NCBI RefSeq assembly: GCF_036226925.1
Contig: NZ_CP109031.1
Location: forward strand, 8,618,001-8,682,000
Length of the DNA stretch: 64,000 nucleotides
Direction of reading: 5' to 3'
Origin: Streptomyces sp. NBC_00659
GTDB lineage: Bacteria > Actinomycetota > Actinomycetes > Streptomycetales > Streptomycetaceae
Shown here: one piece after another, positions 9,203-17,284 of the stretch
Layout of the letters: each line of letters opens with the position of its first letter
Position numbering within the stretch: position 1 is the first letter of the stretch
Notes under the pieces: model-generated
Told to the model about the DNA's origin: nothing
The model's input: the letters and a program-made list of their open reading frames with translations, nothing else
Databases searched by the model: none
Position numbers and translations under genes: made by a program

Positions 9203-10174
9203 TCACCGGGCCAGGAGCCTGCGCAGCCAGGCGATCCGGGCCGCGCGGGCGGTCCGGGCGAGCACGGTGCCCGGGGCGAAGGCGTCGAAGCCGTGGAAGC
9301 CGCCGGGCCACACATGCAGCTCGGCCACCCCGCCGGCCCGCCAGATCCGGGAGGCGTAGTCGACGACCTCGTCCCGGAAGGTCTCCGCGGAGCCGACGTC
9401 GAGGAAGGCCGGGGGCAGCCCGGACAGGTCCGAGGCCCGCGCCGGGGCGGCGTAGGCGGGCACGTCCGGGCCGCCGCGCGCCTCACCCAGCACGGCGGTC
9501 CACGCCGTCTCGTTGGCCGTACGGTCCCAGGCGCCGACGCCCGCCATCTGGTGCGCGGAGGGAGTGTCGTTGCGGTCGTCGAGCATCGGATACATCAGGA
9601 CCTGCCCGAGCGGCCGGGGCCCCTCGCGGTCCCGGGTGAGCAGGGCGAGCGCCGCGGTGAGGCCCCCGCCGGCGCTGGCGCCCGCGACGACGATCCGCTC
9701 CGGATCGCCGCCGAGCTCCCCGGCGTGCCGCGCCGTCCACAGCAGACCGGCGTAGACGTCCTCCACCCCGGCGGGATACGGGTGTTCGGGCGCCAGCCGG
9801 TACTCCACGGACACCACGACCGCGTCCAGCTCCCTCGCCCACTCCAGGACGACCTCCACCCCGGCCCGGTTGTTGCCGAGAACCATTCCGCCGCCGTGGG
9901 AGTGGTAGATCACCGGGCGCGGCCCGTCCCCGGGCGGCGCCAGGGGCCTGACGACGAACAGCGAGACGTCGGGAGCGCCCTCGGGCCCCGGCACCGTCAG
10001 GTCCGTGGTCGTGAAGGCGCCGCCGTCGGTGAGGTCGTACGCGGGCACGACGGACTCCTGCACCCCGCGCAGGGCGGCGATGTCCGCCGGGCTCGGCCCG
10101 GACGGGTCGGACGGCCCGACCGCCGCGAGGGCGATCCCCAGTTCGGGGTCGAACGGGGGCGGTACCAACACCAT
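9203..10174 (-). CDS. alpha/beta hydrolase, HSL-type esterase
   Basis: Esterase of 323 aa of the hormone-sensitive-lipase class. It has the oxyanion-hole motif HSHGGGMVLGN, the nucleophile elbow AGASAGGGL, and a C-terminal GGFHGFDAF carrying the catalytic His. No signal peptide, so cytoplasmic. The ATG at 10174 is preceded by GAGGAG; the frame continues upstream as shadow. Convergent with the VWA gene. It likely hydrolyses short-chain esters; the physiological substrate is unknown. Confidence 0.88.
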   Translation of the reverse strand: MVLVPPPFDPELGIALAAVGPSDPSGPSPADIAALRGVQESVVPAYDLTDGGAFTTTDLTVPGPEGAPDVSLFVVRPLAPPGDGPRPVIYHSHGGGMVLGNNRAGVEVVLEWARELDAVVVSVEYRLAPEHPYPAGVEDVYAGLLWTARHAGELGGDPERIVVAGASAGGGLTAALALLTRDREGPRPLGQVLMYPMLDDRNDTPSAHQMAGVGAWDRTANETAWTAVLGEARGGPDVPAYAAPARASDLSGLPPAFLDVGSAETFRDEVVDYASRIWRAGGVAELHVWPGGFHGFDAFAPGTVLARTARAARIAWLRRLLAR

Positions 10175-10228
10175 GACGTCTCCTCGCACCGAGCACGGTG
10201 GCTCCCTGATCCCATGATCGGGCGCCGT

Positions 10229-10245
10229 GCTCCCGGACCGGGAGC
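10229..10245. other. perfect 17-nt inverted repeat
   Basis: GCTCCCGG-A-CCGGGAGC is a perfect inverted repeat 55 bp upstream of the esterase start and downstream of the M1 peptidase. It could be a regulator site for the esterase or part of a two-hairpin terminator together with the stem at 10291-10318. Confidence 0.4.
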
Positions 10246-10290
10246 CGCCGTACGGCGGAACCTGCCCCCGACCCGGCCTGCCATGCCCGC

Positions 10291-10318
10291 CGCGGTGACG
10301 CCCGAAGGTGTCACCGCG
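10291..10318 (-). terminator. hairpin downstream of M1 peptidase
   Basis: A 9-bp perfect stem (CGCGGTGAC / GTCACCGCG) with a 10-nt loop lies 33 nt past the peptidase stop on the minus strand. No U-tract, as is common in Streptomyces terminators. Confidence 0.5.
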
Positions 10319-10350
10319 ACGGACACGGGAACAGGTCGTGCGGAAGAGGG

Positions 10351-12213
10351 TCAGCCCACGATGCGGTGGGTCGTCCAGAACGACGTCAGGTCCGTGGTCG
10401 TGGCGGCCTGGGCGGCTGCCTTGAACTCGGCCGTGGTCGAGACGCCGTACCAGTGCGAAGTGGCGTAGCTCTTCAGCAGGTTGGCCATGGCCGTGTCGCC
10501 GAGCACGCGCCGCAGGTCGTGCAGCGCGCACTTGCCGTAGCCGTAGACGACGGTGGAGTAGCGGGACGAGTGCGTGTCCCAGTACGCCATCGAGTTGGTG
10601 ATGTTCTCCGCGGTCGAGGCCCAGGAGACGCTGCTCCAGCAGCTGGTTCCGGTCTTGCCCTGGGCCAGGTCGGTGGCGTAGTCCGTGAACGACTCGTCGA
10701 GCCACGGGCTGGTGTACTCGTCGTCACCGACGATCCCGTAGAACCACTGGTGACCGATCTCGTGGGTGAGCGCCGTGGTGCTGACCAGGTCGAGGACGAA
10801 GCCGGGGTACTCCATGCCGCCGAACCAGTAGTTGTTGTCGATCACGGCGTCCAGCTCGCCGTACGGGTACGCGCCGAAGCGCGCGGCGTGGGCGTCCACC
10901 GCGGACTTGGCGGTGGTGAGCATCGACTGGGAGTCGGAGGAGCTGATGCCCGAGACGGAGTAGATGTTGATCGCGGTGCCGGCGGGGGAGGTGCCGGAGA
11001 TCTTGGTGAACGGCCCGGCGGCCCAGGCGAAGTCACGGACCTTGGAGGCCGTGGCCGTGGTGACCGTACGGCCGCTCGATCCGGCGGTGTCGACCGAGGT
11101 GCCGGTGGCCGGGACGAGCAGGCTTGTCGGGTGGTCGAGGGTCACCTTGAAGTCGGCGGCCAGCGAGTAGAAGGACTCGCCGTTGTTGGTGTAGGGGTCC
11201 AGGTGCCAGCCGGTGCCGTCCTTGACCGCCAGGACGGGCAGGGCGTTGCCGATGTTGACGAAGGCGCCGTCGTAGCCGAAGCGGTCGGCGCCGCTGGGCA
11301 CGGTGATGGCCAGGTCGAAGCCGATCGTCGCGCTCTGGCCCTGGGCCACCGGTGACGTCAGGCTGATCCGGAGGGCCGTGCAGCCGACCGAGAGGGCTCC
11401 GGCGGTGCCGCCGCTGACGTTGCTGACGGTGATGGGCATCGCGGAGCAGGTGCCGTGGTAGTTGTCCCACAGCCTCAGGTACACCTCGCTGAGCGCGGTG
11501 GAGGAGGCGTTGGTGAAGGTCACGCTCTCGTGACCGGTCCAGCCGGTGCCGCTCGTGTTGCTGGTCAGGCTGACCGTGTACCCCGGGGCGGCGGGTGTGC
11601 GGGTGGAGTCGGCCGGCGGGGTCGTGTCACCCGAGGTGTTGAGGGCGATGTCGTCGAGGACGAAGCTCGTCTGGAGGCTGGAGTCCTCGGTGCCGGTGAA
11701 GGCGAGGGTGACGGTCTGGCCCGCGAACGCCGAGACGTCGAAGGTCTTCTGGGCGTATCCCGAGGCCTTGTTGAGGTTCGAGTACGTCGCCAGGGTGGTG
11801 CTGCCGATCTTCGCCGTCAGCTTGTCGTAGGCCGTCGACGAGGTCGTCTCCGCCGTGTCGATGTGCAGCCAGAACGTGAGGCTGGCACTGCTGCACCCGG
11901 AGGGGATCGTGACGCTCTGCGAGAGCGTGTCCGTGTGGGTGCTGCCCACTCCGTCCAGCCAGGCGAAGGCGGTGCCGCCGTGGGCACTCTGGCCGGTCCG
12001 GCTGGTGATCACGGTGGTGGAGGACTGGGTCCAGGGCGAAGTGCCGCTCTCGAAGCCGCCGTTGGTCACCACCTGGGCGGGTGTGCAGGCGGCCGCGGCG
12101 GCCGGCGCGGTGCTCGGCGAGGCCCCCGCGGGGGTGCCGGGGAGCGAGACTGCGGCCAGGGCGGCGGCGACGAGAACGCGCGCCGCCAGGGCCTTGAGGG
12201 GGGTCGGTCTCAC
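10351..12213 (-). CDS. secreted M1-family zinc metallopeptidase with N-terminal jelly-roll domain
   Basis: Predicted secreted aminopeptidase of 620 aa. A signal peptide (about residues 1-30, ALAARVLVAAALAAVSLPG) is followed by a carbohydrate-binding-like jelly-roll region (about 40-200, NGGFESGTSPW) and an M1 catalytic domain. The zinc site is complete: HEIGH at 484-488 and downstream WLDESFTDYA supplying the third ligand. The GTG at 12213 is chosen because AAAGGAG lies 6 nt upstream and it opens directly into the signal peptide. The imperfect repeat TTTGA...TCAAA near 12384-12406 upstream may be regulatory. Likely feeds on extracellular peptides. Confidence 0.9.
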   Translation of the reverse strand: MRPTPLKALAARVLVAAALAAVSLPGTPAGASPSTAPAAAAACTPAQVVTNGGFESGTSPWTQSSTTVITSRTGQSAHGGTAFAWLDGVGSTHTDTLSQSVTIPSGCSSASLTFWLHIDTAETTSSTAYDKLTAKIGSTTLATYSNLNKASGYAQKTFDVSAFAGQTVTLAFTGTEDSSLQTSFVLDDIALNTSGDTTPPADSTRTPAAPGYTVSLTSNTSGTGWTGHESVTFTNASSTALSEVYLRLWDNYHGTCSAMPITVSNVSGGTAGALSVGCTALRISLTSPVAQGQSATIGFDLAITVPSGADRFGYDGAFVNIGNALPVLAVKDGTGWHLDPYTNNGESFYSLAADFKVTLDHPTSLLVPATGTSVDTAGSSGRTVTTATASKVRDFAWAAGPFTKISGTSPAGTAINIYSVSGISSSDSQSMLTTAKSAVDAHAARFGAYPYGELDAVIDNNYWFGGMEYPGFVLDLVSTTALTHEIGHQWFYGIVGDDEYTSPWLDESFTDYATDLAQGKTGTSCWSSVSWASTAENITNSMAYWDTHSSRYSTVVYGYGKCALHDLRRVLGDTAMANLLKSYATSHWYGVSTTAEFKAAAQAATTTDLTSFWTTHRIVG

Positions 12214-12453
12214 ACGAAACTCCTTTGAGGCGGCCGGGATTCCGGCCTGCTCGGTGGCTGCCCGGGACGACTGGGGTGCGCCGCTGGGTGGCCGCGGGCC
12301 GCGCACGGGTGCGCGCGGTCGCTTGGTGAGATTTCCGTGCCGTCACCCTGGGGTCAGGGCGACGGCATCGGAAAGCCTCGCAGATTTGACCTAGACATGC
12401 CATCAAACCGGGGAAGGAGAGGTGAGCCGGAAGGCGGCCGGGGCAGGGGCCGC

Positions 12454-13116
12454 TCAGGAACCCGGATTGCTCAGGGCGGGCGTCAACCGCGACCAGGGGT
12501 TGGGGAGTTCGCCCGTCACTGGTCCGGCCACCGCCGCACCGCGGTCACGCGCGGTGCGAACGGCCAGTGGGACGAGCGTCTCGGGGACGCCGTAGACCAG
12601 ATGACAGAACAGCTCGGGCGCGTGCCGCACGGTCCACGCCGGTCTGCTGAACGCCGTGACATAGGTGGACCAGTGGCCCTCGAACGTGACGAGCAGATCG
12701 GCGCAGCGGGCGTACCCCGGCGCCGGGTGGACTCCCATGTTCAGCACGACCGGAGCCGCGCCGAGCCCGCGCAGACTCCGCACCAGCCGCTCGCAGCCGG
12801 GAAGCGCCTTCGGAGTCGGCGCCACCCGGTCGAGGAAACACCCTTGCGTTCCGTACCAGTCCCGGTGCCGCAGGACCTCGTCCGCGATGAGATCCGGATC
12901 GCGCGCGCCGTAGTCGGTGTCGACGTACCCGAGCAGCCGGGCACCGGCCGAGCACAACGCGTCGGCCGCCGCGGCGAACGCGGGATCCGGGCCCTCGCCC
13001 GGCCCGTCGGCCGGGTTGATGACGACCCCGTACGTCCGGTCGGCCGTTTCGGTCAGCCGCTGCCAGGCGCCCGGGTCGTCGCCGGGGTGGACGTACAGCG
13101 GAATCAGCAGGCTCAT
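12454..13116 (-). CDS. spherulation-specific family 4 / Sph3-like (GH135-type) protein
   Basis: Protein of 220 aa resembling the Spherulin4 family, whose studied fungal member Sph3 (GH135) cleaves GalNAc-containing galactosaminogalactan. Hallmarks are LLIPLYVHPGDD at the start, LLGYVDTDYG, GCFLDRVAPTP and DLLVTFEGHW. By position, Asp96 and Glu146 match two of the three acidic catalytic residues I recall for Sph3; the third is Arg97 here. No signal peptide, so cytosolic unless exported unusually. ATG at 13116 overlaps the upstream epimerase stop (ATGA). Last gene of the PelF operon, suggesting a role in trimming or processing that polymer. Confidence 0.8.
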   Translation of the reverse strand: MSLLIPLYVHPGDDPGAWQRLTETADRTYGVVINPADGPGEGPDPAFAAAADALCSAGARLLGYVDTDYGARDPDLIADEVLRHRDWYGTQGCFLDRVAPTPKALPGCERLVRSLRGLGAAPVVLNMGVHPAPGYARCADLLVTFEGHWSTYVTAFSRPAWTVRHAPELFCHLVYGVPETLVPLAVRTARDRGAAVAGPVTGELPNPWSRLTPALSNPGS

Positions 13117-14042
13117 GGGGTCCGTTCGCCTTCTCCCCGCGGGGTGGGACCGGTCCCCGTCGTGGCCGTCCAGAGGGCGGCCAGCGAGTCGTCGAGCGTC
13201 AGCTCCGGCCGCCAGCCGAGCGCCTCCCCGGCGGCGGTGATGTCGGAGCACTGCCACGACACGTCGCCCGAGCGGGCCGAACCGCCGCCGTTCTCCTCGA
13301 TGCGCCCCCGGAACCCGGCGGCACGCGCCAGGCCGCACACCAGGTCACGTACCGGGACGGCCTTGCCGCCCCCGATGTTGAGGACCCGCGGCAGCGGCCC
13401 GGGGGTGGTCGCCGCGGCGGCCGCCGCCCGCGCCACATCGCGTACGTCCACGAAGTCGCGGTACGCCGAGAGATCGCCCAGCCGGATGACCGCGTCCGGG
13501 TCCGTCCCGGCCTCGCGGAGCAGTCCCGCGATCCGGCCCGGAAGCCCCGTGGACGGTGCTCCCGGACCCACGGGGTTGCCCACCCGCAGCACCACCGCGT
13601 CGAGGCCGGACGTGGTGACGGTGACCGTGCCCGCGAGCTTGGTGGCCCCGTACGGGGTGAGCGGACAGGTGGCCGCGGACTCGGTCGCGGCGGTGTCCCG
13701 GACGCCGGGACCGTATTCGGCGGCCGAGCCCAGATGGACCAGCCGGGCGCTCGGCGCCGCCTCGCGCAGCGCGGCGCAAAGGGCCGCCGGACCACGGGAG
13801 TTGACCTCGGAAAGGGTCACGGCGTCGCCGCCGGTCGCACCGGCGCAGTTGATGACGGCGTCGGGTGCGGCCGAGGCCAGGGCCGGGACCAGCCGCTCGC
13901 GGCGGGCGGTGGCCAGGTCGATGCCGAACTCGGCGGCGGGCGAACGCCCGCCGCCGAGCACCCGCACGCCCGGGAGCGTGCGCAGGTGCTCGACGACATG
14001 GCCGCCCAGATAGCCGGTGAAGCCCAGGACGAGAATGCGCAT
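13113..14042 (-). CDS. NAD-dependent epimerase/dehydratase (extended SDR)
   Basis: Extended short-chain dehydrogenase of 309 aa acting on nucleotide sugars. The Rossmann motif GFTGYLGGHV, a Ser-containing HLGSAAEYG segment and catalytic YGATK (YxxxK) are present. It lies 7 bp after the nucleotidyltransferase and overlaps the Sph3-like gene by 4 bp, so it belongs to the polysaccharide operon. It most likely epimerises or reduces the activated sugar made by its neighbours; exact reaction unknown. Confidence 0.87.
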   Translation of the reverse strand: MRILVLGFTGYLGGHVVEHLRTLPGVRVLGGGRSPAAEFGIDLATARRERLVPALASAAPDAVINCAGATGGDAVTLSEVNSRGPAALCAALREAAPSARLVHLGSAAEYGPGVRDTAATESAATCPLTPYGATKLAGTVTVTTSGLDAVVLRVGNPVGPGAPSTGLPGRIAGLLREAGTDPDAVIRLGDLSAYRDFVDVRDVARAAAAAATTPGPLPRVLNIGGGKAVPVRDLVCGLARAAGFRGRIEENGGGSARSGDVSWQCSDITAAGEALGWRPELTLDDSLAALWTATTGTGPTPRGEGERTP

Positions 14043-14049
14043 GCGGTGG

Positions 14050-14763
14050 TCAGGCTCCCTTGAGCAACAGCGACTTGCGCGTGGTGAATTCGGCGTTTGC
14101 CCGGTCGTAGTCGTCCGGGCGGCCGATGTCGAGCCAGTACCCGTCGAACGCGTAGGAGTGCGGCTCGCCGCCCTTCCGCAGCAGGTCGAGGACCAGCTCG
14201 TCGAAGCCCAGCGGCAGCCCCGGTGTGTAGCCCTCCAGCGCGGAGCGCGACAGACCGTACACGCCCATGGAGACGCGGTAGTCGATGCTCGGCTTCTCGG
14301 TGAAGGAGACCACCTTGCGGTCGTGGGTGGTCAGCACACCGAAGTCGATGCGTACCTTGCGCGCGTACGTCGCGATGGTCAGCGGCGCGCCCGAATCGCG
14401 GTGCCGCAGCAGGACGTCGCCGAAGTCGAGATCGGTGAGCACGTCGCCGTTCATCACGAGGAACGACTCGGGCAGCCGGTCGCGCATGGTCAGCAGCGGG
14501 CCCATGGTGCCGAGCGGGCTCTCCTCGGTGGAGTAGTCGATGGCCAGGCCCCATTGGGCCCCGTCGCCGACGTAGGCGCGGATGATCTCGCCCAGGTGAC
14601 CCACGGCGATGGTGCAGCTCGTGAAGCCGGACGTGGCGAGCTGGCGGAGCACGATCTCCAGGATGGCGTGCTGGTCGCCGATGGGAACGAGCGGTTTGGG
14701 CAGGGCGGTGGTGTACGGCCGCAGCCGGACGCCCTTGCCTCCCGCCAGGATTACTGCGTGCAT
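14050..14763 (-). CDS. sugar-phosphate nucleotidyltransferase
   Basis: Protein of 237 aa with the signature AVILAGGKGVRLRPYTT and KPLVPIGD of NTP:sugar-1-phosphate transferases (RmlA/HddC-like), and a metal-site NGDVLTDLDF. It makes an NDP-sugar from a sugar phosphate and NTP. The compact length, without the C-terminal hexapeptide repeats of GlmU or GlgC, fits the HddC-like branch. It lies 34 bp after the LegB-like dehydratase. It probably supplies the activated sugar for the operon's glycosyltransferase; base and sugar specificity cannot be read. Confidence 0.88.
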   Translation of the reverse strand: MHAVILAGGKGVRLRPYTTALPKPLVPIGDQHAILEIVLRQLATSGFTSCTIAVGHLGEIIRAYVGDGAQWGLAIDYSTEESPLGTMGPLLTMRDRLPESFLVMNGDVLTDLDFGDVLLRHRDSGAPLTIATYARKVRIDFGVLTTHDRKVVSFTEKPSIDYRVSMGVYGLSRSALEGYTPGLPLGFDELVLDLLRKGGEPHSYAFDGYWLDIGRPDDYDRANAEFTTRKSLLLKGA

Positions 14764-14797
14764 GGGGTTCTTCCTTCGTGGGACGTGCCGGTCGGGG

Positions 14798-15799
14798 TCA
14801 GATGTTGTAGATGCCGGTTTTGTAGCGGGCCAGGTTCGCCGGTTCGCGGAAGAACTCGACGGTCCGCGCGAGCCCTTGTTCCAGTTCGTGGGCGGGGCTC
14901 CAGCCGGTCGCCTCGGCCAGCCGGGTCGCGTCGGCGACCAGCCGCATCACCTCGGAGCCGGCCGGCCGGACGCGTCCCGCGTCCTCGCGCACGTCGAGGG
15001 CGGTGTCCATCACCTTGCCGATCAGCGCCACCAGATCGCCGACCGAGATCTCCCCGCCCGTACCGGCGTTGAAGGTCCTGCCCACGACCCGGTCCGCGGG
15101 CGCCGTGCCCACGGAGAGGAACGCCTGCGCGGTGTCCTCGACGAAGGTGAAGTCGCGCGTGGGCCGCAGATCGCCGAGGGTGATGGTGCGTTCGCCCGCG
15201 GCCACCTGGCCGATGACGGTGGGGATGACCGCGCGCATCGACTGACGCGGGCCGAAGGTGTTGAACGGCCGTAACGTCACCACCGGCGTGCCGAAACTCG
15301 CGTGGTAGCTGTCGGCCAGCCGGTCCGCGCCCGCCTTCGAAGCGGCATACGGGGACTGGGTGTTGATGGGGTGGTCCTCGGTGATGGGCACGGTCCGGGC
15401 GGTGCCGTAGGTCTCGCTGGTGGAGGTGTGCACGAGCCGGGGGGTGCCGAGCGCGCGCACCGCCTCCAGCACGTTGAGGGTGCCGGTGACATTGGTGTCC
15501 ACATAGCTGTGCGGTGCCTGGTAGGAGTACGGGATCGCGATGAGCGCGGCCAAGTGGTAGACGGTGTCGGCGCCTTCGGCCAGAGCGCGCACCGAACCCG
15601 GATCCCGGACGTCGCCCAGGACGATGTCCACCTGGTCCAGGACATCGGGTCGCAGGGTCTCCAGCCAGCCGTACGAGGAGAAGGAGTTGTACTGCGCCAT
15701 GGCCCTCACCCGGTGCCCGGAGGCGACCAGCGCCTCGGTGAGGTGGGAGCCGATGAAACCCTCGGCCCCGGTGACGGCGGCGAGCGGTTGGGTAGTCAA
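14798..15799 (-). CDS. NAD-dependent 4,6-dehydratase/epimerase, LegB-like
   Basis: Extended SDR of 333 aa close in pattern to LegB/UDP-GlcNAc 4,6-dehydratases. It has TGAEGFIGSHL, HTSTSETYGTA, and catalytic YAASK, with ending motif LARYKTGIYNI as in LegB. I prefer the TTG at 15799, which has GGAAGGA 8 nt upstream and begins just before the Rossmann fold; a GTG at 15862 would add 21 low-complexity residues. It follows the membrane protein by about 108 nt. It presumably makes a keto-deoxy or epimerised nucleotide sugar for the polymer. Confidence 0.85.
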   Translation of the reverse strand: MTTQPLAAVTGAEGFIGSHLTEALVASGHRVRAMAQYNSFSSYGWLETLRPDVLDQVDIVLGDVRDPGSVRALAEGADTVYHLAALIAIPYSYQAPHSYVDTNVTGTLNVLEAVRALGTPRLVHTSTSETYGTARTVPITEDHPINTQSPYAASKAGADRLADSYHASFGTPVVTLRPFNTFGPRQSMRAVIPTVIGQVAAGERTITLGDLRPTRDFTFVEDTAQAFLSVGTAPADRVVGRTFNAGTGGEISVGDLVALIGKVMDTALDVREDAGRVRPAGSEVMRLVADATRLAEATGWSPAHELEQGLARTVEFFREPANLARYKTGIYNI

Positions 15800-15907
15800 C
15801 TCGTGGATCCTTCCGGTTGGTTGTTTCGTGTGATGGGTGTTGGGTGATGCGGACGAAGGCACGGTGGCCCTCCGGATCCGTCCGGAAGGGCTGTGCGGGG
15901 TGGTGGT

Positions 15908-17284
15908 TCAGGCGTGCGGGGCCGGTCGCCCCAGCAGCCGCACGGCACAGACCGCCAGACACAGGCAGGCCGTGCCGCAGGACAGGGCCAGCACGAGGGC
16001 GCCCGGCAGGGAACGGAGCATGATGGCCGCGGCGGCGCCGCAGGCCGCCGCCAGGCAGACCACGGCCGGCTGCCAGGCCGCCCCGAAGGCCTGGAGCAGC
16101 AGCGCGGTCCACAACGTGGCCGCGAGCAGCAGCAGCGGGACCGGCTCCGCGCCGGTGAGCAGGGCCGCGGGCAGCAGCGGGAGCACGTAGAGCAGCAGAC
16201 AGAGGCCGAGGAAGCCGGTCGAACGCAGCAGGAAGGCGGCCGGAGTCGCGGTCGCCCGCAGCGCCGACACCGACATCCCGCGATACCGGTACAGCAGCCA
16301 CTCCGCCGGACCCATGCTCACGGTCAGCACGACCACGGCGTACGGGTGCTGCCGGCCCTCCAGCAGCACCAGCACCCCGGCGGACAGTCCGAACAGGCCG
16401 TACGGCAGCGACCGCAGCAGCGGCGGACGGGACGCGTCCGGGACCGGTGAGGCGCCGAACGCGGACCGCAGCGCCCAGCCGGCCGCGGCGGCCGCGCCGA
16501 GCACGGACAGCAGCACCGGGGCGACGCGCCCCGCGGTCCCCGGGTCCCACCAGGGCAGCGCCGCCGCACCGGCGATCAGGGGGGTGAGCGCGGCCAGCAG
16601 CAGCCGCTCCCCGCCCAGGACGAGCAGCACCCCGGCCGCCGCCAGATACACCGACTGTGCCGCGGCGACCCCGATCGCGGTGCCGGACCCGGCGACCAGT
16701 GCCCCGGCCCCCGTCGCGGCGAGCGCGCCGAGCGGTGCCCCCTTGAGCAGGGTCCGGCCCGCTTCGCGACGGCCCGTGGCCATCCGCACATGGGCACGGT
16801 GCCCGAGTGCCTGGCCGAGCGCCCAGGAGACGAGGCCGGCCACCACCAGGACGTCGAGATCCCGGCCCGCGTGCCACAGCCGCCCGGTCAGCAGATAGGC
16901 CAGGCCCGGCAGAGCGAACAGCGCCCCGCGCAATCCGCAGCGAACAGCGTCCGGACGCCAGGGATCGGCCGGTCGCGGCGGCTCGGGAAAGGTGCGCGGC
17001 ACCCGCTCGTACAGCGCGGAGGCGAGCGAGAAGAGGTCCGTGTGCCCGTACCGTTCCTGGATGATCTCGGCGGTCAGCCCCTCCGACTCCAGCAGGGCCG
17101 CCACCTCGTACGGGTGGACGGCCGGTCCGATCCCCTCCGCGAGCTCGGCGGCGAGCCGGTCGACGGCCTCCCCGTCCGCGCCGGGGCCGGACGCGGACCG
17201 GTCGGGCGTACGGGCGCCGGCGAGCCGCAGGGACAGCGCGTCACCCGCCGTGCCGCCGGGTTCCAGCGCCATGGGTCCGCTCAT
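15908..17284 (-). CDS. polytopic membrane protein, possible PelG-like exporter
   Basis: Protein of 458 aa with a cytoplasmic N-terminal segment (1-100, including GIGPAVHPYEVAALLESEGL) and about 12 hydrophobic helices, for example LVVAGLVSWALGQAL and STGFLGLCLLLYVLPLLPA. Size and topology match MOP-type flippases such as PelG, but I do not recognise PelG sequence signatures. Its ATG overlaps the stop of the PelF gene (ATGA), so the two are co-translated. In Pel systems PelF and PelG are the minimal polymerase/translocation pair, so export of the polymer is the inferred role. Confidence 0.75.
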   Translation of the reverse strand: MSGPMALEPGGTAGDALSLRLAGARTPDRSASGPGADGEAVDRLAAELAEGIGPAVHPYEVAALLESEGLTAEIIQERYGHTDLFSLASALYERVPRTFPEPPRPADPWRPDAVRCGLRGALFALPGLAYLLTGRLWHAGRDLDVLVVAGLVSWALGQALGHRAHVRMATGRREAGRTLLKGAPLGALAATGAGALVAGSGTAIGVAAAQSVYLAAAGVLLVLGGERLLLAALTPLIAGAAALPWWDPGTAGRVAPVLLSVLGAAAAAGWALRSAFGASPVPDASRPPLLRSLPYGLFGLSAGVLVLLEGRQHPYAVVVLTVSMGPAEWLLYRYRGMSVSALRATATPAAFLLRSTGFLGLCLLLYVLPLLPAALLTGAEPVPLLLLAATLWTALLLQAFGAAWQPAVVCLAAACGAAAAIMLRSLPGALVLALSCGTACLCLAVCAVRLLGRPAPHA

